Assembly (NCBI GenBank): GCA_002887195.1
Contig: PJAB01001416.1
Span: 1 to 14,645, forward strand
Reading direction: 5' to 3'
Source: Chrysochromulina parva
Lineage: Eukaryota > Haptophyta > Prymnesiales > Chrysochromulinaceae
Length of the DNA: 14,645 nt
Position 1 is the first letter of the stretch. Each line of letters starts with the position of its first letter. The notes under the pieces were generated by a model. The model did not search any database and was not told the DNA's origin. It saw only the letters and a list, made by a program, of their open reading frames with translations. Both the position numbers and the translations under genes were made by a program. Shown in pieces: positions 13,401 through 14,645 of this stretch.

Positions 13401-14645
13401 GCTCGAACTGGCACTGGTGCTACCAGCAGCACTGCCTGCGGCACCTGCCAAGGCTCCCGCGACCGCTGCTCCCACGGCAGCCGCAACGACAGTTGTCACG
13501 GCAGTCGTGACCGCCCCCACGGTCGCGGCGAGCGCAGGATCAGGCCTTGGCGGTGGGGGCGGAAGATTGCCCCGGATGACGACAAGTCCGTACCGCGGAT
13601 GCATGTACTGGGCGTACAAGTCAGCGACCGTGATGCTGGCGTTTGCGCCGAGTGTCTCGGTTAGGCGCCGGCTGAGATCTGAGGTATCCAGGACCGTCAG
13701 GAACATGCCACCTGCCACGCCCCTGACCACACTTTGGCGCAAGCTTCTGGCTATTACTGTGAAGCTGATATCAGCGCGGAGCTCCGTTAGCGCCGAAGCC
13801 GCAACGGAGCTGCTGCGCAACGACCTCGTCGGGCAGCTGACAGCACTCGCAGGGCATCTCACAGCGCTCTGCGCCGCGATCGCAGTGTTGAGCCTCTCCA
13901 GACCAGCGGCCGCATTGAAATCGTCTACACTCGCAGTGAAGGACCGCTCGACGTGGAGATAGACCATGTGGGGGTACCGCATCGATGAATTCGCCGGCGG
14001 CTGCGGCGACACTTGCTGCAAGCGGCGGGTTCCGTTCGCGGCAGGCAGCATGTGCGGAGGCGGTCTGGCCGGTGGCCGAGGTGGTCTGGCCGGTGGCACC
14101 GGTGGGAGAGGCGGGAATAGAGGCGGTGGTTTCAAAGGGGGCGGTTGCGCCGGTGGGGACGGCAGGACAGCCGATACATCACAGCTCGTCACCTCGGGGA
14201 AATCGCACATGGCAGCATCGCCGGCATCTTGCAGGGGCGGCAGCAACCCTTCTAACTGAGTCTCATCATCGACCGTGAGGACAAGTGTGGATGTGCTGTC
14301 CTCGACCACGGTGAGCCGCGTCAAGGCCGCGCCGTCTGCATTGCCACTAGTCACTTGCGCCGCATAAGCCGCCCGTTCGATGGCCCAGTTGAGTGCCACG
14401 TCTGCGAATGCTGCCGTTGCGGTTAGCGAAAGGCCCGACGTATCCAGCGCAATGGAGACGAAAGTATCAACCCGTACCCTAGCGGGTGGAATAGATGGCG
14501 GCGGCGGTGAGGTCGGTGGCGGCTTTGGCGCGCCGTTGTTGATCACGGTGCACGCAGGCAGCGTGGAGTTGTACAGGCCCAGGCGATTCCACTCGTCGAC
14601 GACCACATCAAGCGCAATGATCCCAAAGATGACAGGGCATGCCCC
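10476..14645 (-). CDS. Multi-pass membrane protein with Pro-rich ectodomain, IQ and WW domains, 5' partial
   Basis: One uninterrupted frame of 1,389 codons open to the right edge, so the N-terminus is missing; no reliable ATG start is in view. Order from the N-terminal side: an ectodomain (14645 to about 13090) with SPPPPSIPPARV and a long PP-repeat tract near 14040-14160, at least eight N-glycosylation sequons (NST, NGT, NSS, NAS, NQS, NAT, NHS, NQT), paired cysteines and two RRLQ motifs; an Ala/Val/Gly-rich hydrophobic stretch (about 13420-13540); eight likely transmembrane segments between about 13080 and 11900; two IQ motifs (LQAGAKARFRAR and LQAWARGSIVRIRRR, about 11815-11680); a Lys/Arg-rich coil; WW domain 1 (GWAATKAPNGRVYYF, about 11200-11105) and WW domain 2 (LPPGWMQAKAPDGRTYYY, about 11090-10990, with a four-residue insertion); a Ser-rich tail. 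Probably a plasma-membrane channel or receptor regulated by calmodulin. TRP-like similarity is a guess. Confidence 0.85.
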   Translation of the reverse strand, partial: GACPVIFGIIALDVVVDEWNRLGLYNSTLPACTVINNGAPKPPPTSPPPPSIPPARVRVDTFVSIALDTSGLSLTATAAFADVALNWAIERAAYAAQVTSGNADGAALTRLTVVEDSTSTLVLTVDDETQLEGLLPPLQDAGDAAMCDFPEVTSCDVSAVLPSPPAQPPPLKPPPLFPPLPPVPPARPPRPPARPPPHMLPAANGTRRLQQVSPQPPANSSMRYPHMVYLHVERSFTASVDDFNAAAGLERLNTAIAAQSAVRCPASAVSCPTRSLRSSSVAASALTELRADISFTVIARSLRQSVVRGVAGGMFLTVLDTSDLSRRLTETLGANASITVADLYAQYMHPRYGLVVIRGNLPPPPPRPDPALAATVGAVTTAVTTVVAAAVGAAVAGALAGAAGSAAGSTSASSSTAQGGVAPLIFGVQRFSASSGLAANQSELQTGLAGGMGWASGSLGLVSRPPAPPSDVRRRLQACRDDNGLSTVCQATNATNHSNQTGVATRSSFLGDLVDYHFGENVPETLVALLDNLLTFFAALLFIAALQLFGLFFWKKFANRAYYEQREKEPAKIGTPEAVKFKPLPGIFIFPNMLTLCFSIFLTGLVGKSVALILDDTTTCTVGQCRWPAIVILVLISLFMLTGFVQLFHFWWFYSKSWKWRIPEDISEVHDPLYMLVTKVRLRCVPVRIRGQSFVVLDRLRGEFAKADADIAEPQRTERLLAKPVRVFHSFPADAIDGMKLLWLSRASGSYGIFGAFYVWSLLLVQLFIAVLSGVGPSLEQGSLEATVQVYTMLSLQWAVVLYALLGGPSADRIDNIVITVQYTVEGTSTLLLILQDKVPVGYQPVFQTLVFYLLLLAMGIPILSKGYEVVVVNLYKCLTNMQEMTMEERCFAIVNFLTMIPVMIGGFFGIECEDSMQDIIDSGVESVQTLREDAAAVKAAADNILFNLRQRYAARKLQAGAKARFRARERAAIFLQAWARGSIVRIRRRWLDAGIMERVANTIRNTFKSKKNLKLEAVALKRTKIKLNRSRIKRQNLNDLLRLCEEAGSGTLFRDELKRLEASMPSKTERKCLCAQLKLDMNQWLDANIAAREAEEKLEGAKKMVEATRAAKAERARVAKAGKARRWGWFRKKESSRSSSFLSDDGLLEGWAATKAPNGRVYYFHATSKKTTWMRPAPDPPDALPLPPGWMQAKAPDGRTYYYIQGEGGKMFCSQWDRPRAAASSPAFCPPLVPGYLYPAGYHEAGSSRRTPGETRSTYSHIRLSSSAHSATDVDAKVSAASTDRPGFWWLEDNVRMHDKDTSIDATDDVLRFTSDEMHAFPWKTVSSARAVPSPLACTSLPASMPPMLTTTDPSALASPSLPVALPTDRLPQSTTADEVENLSPTRI

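Noticed and set aside
14604..14606. Start codon of the large membrane protein at 14606
   Set aside because: The codon is GTG, and the frame stays open to the window edge (CPVIFGIIALD precedes it), so the gene is 5' partial.

Overview
This is nuclear DNA from a eukaryote, most likely a flagellated unicellular alga, and my best guess is a haptophyte. The sequence is GC-rich and has spliceosomal introns. It encodes an axonemal radial-spoke protein, which implies a motile 9+2 flagellum, and eukaryote-specific families (KLHDC4, ABCF2/Arb1). One large intronless gene encodes a proline-rich, N-glycosylated ectodomain followed by a multi-pass membrane region, a style common in haptophyte gene sets. 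The haptophyte placement is an impression and was not tested by any search.

Layout: four genes lie head-to-tail on the minus strand. They are a KLHDC4-type kelch protein (1-1282, 3' end outside the window), a radial spoke head protein of the RSP4/6 family (1727-3378, two exons), and two unrecognised proteins (3815-4348 and 4814-5839). A 231-bp divergent promoter (5840-6070) separates these from two plus-strand genes: an unrecognised 261-residue protein (6071-6856) and an ABCF2/Arb1-type ATPase (7143-10155, six exons, 636 aa after splicing). ABCF2 converges on a large minus-strand gene (10476 to the window end, 5' partial) that encodes a membrane protein with about eight transmembrane segments, two IQ motifs and two WW domains. 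No tRNA, rRNA, transposase or CRISPR array was seen. The genes do not form an obvious pathway: the window combines ribosome biogenesis (ABCF2), ciliary motility (RSP4/6), a kelch adaptor and a membrane receptor or channel.

The most interesting signal is in the introns. In five of the seven introns that lie wholly in the window, the first 10-30 nt of the intron are a copy of the first bases of the downstream exon. The rest of the intron is a tandem array, usually built on a CTGAT-containing unit of about 10 nt (longer units of 34 and 56 nt also occur). The copied exon piece supplies the 5' splice site (GT, once GC). The array supplies branch-point-like CTGAT motifs and the terminal CAG. In one intron the exon-derived piece has itself been amplified into the array; in another, a 23-bp exon-junction segment is repeated inside the intron. 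This looks like intron birth or re-creation by local duplication of exonic sequence combined with expansion of a shared intron repeat family. The same arrangement occurs in two unrelated genes on opposite strands.
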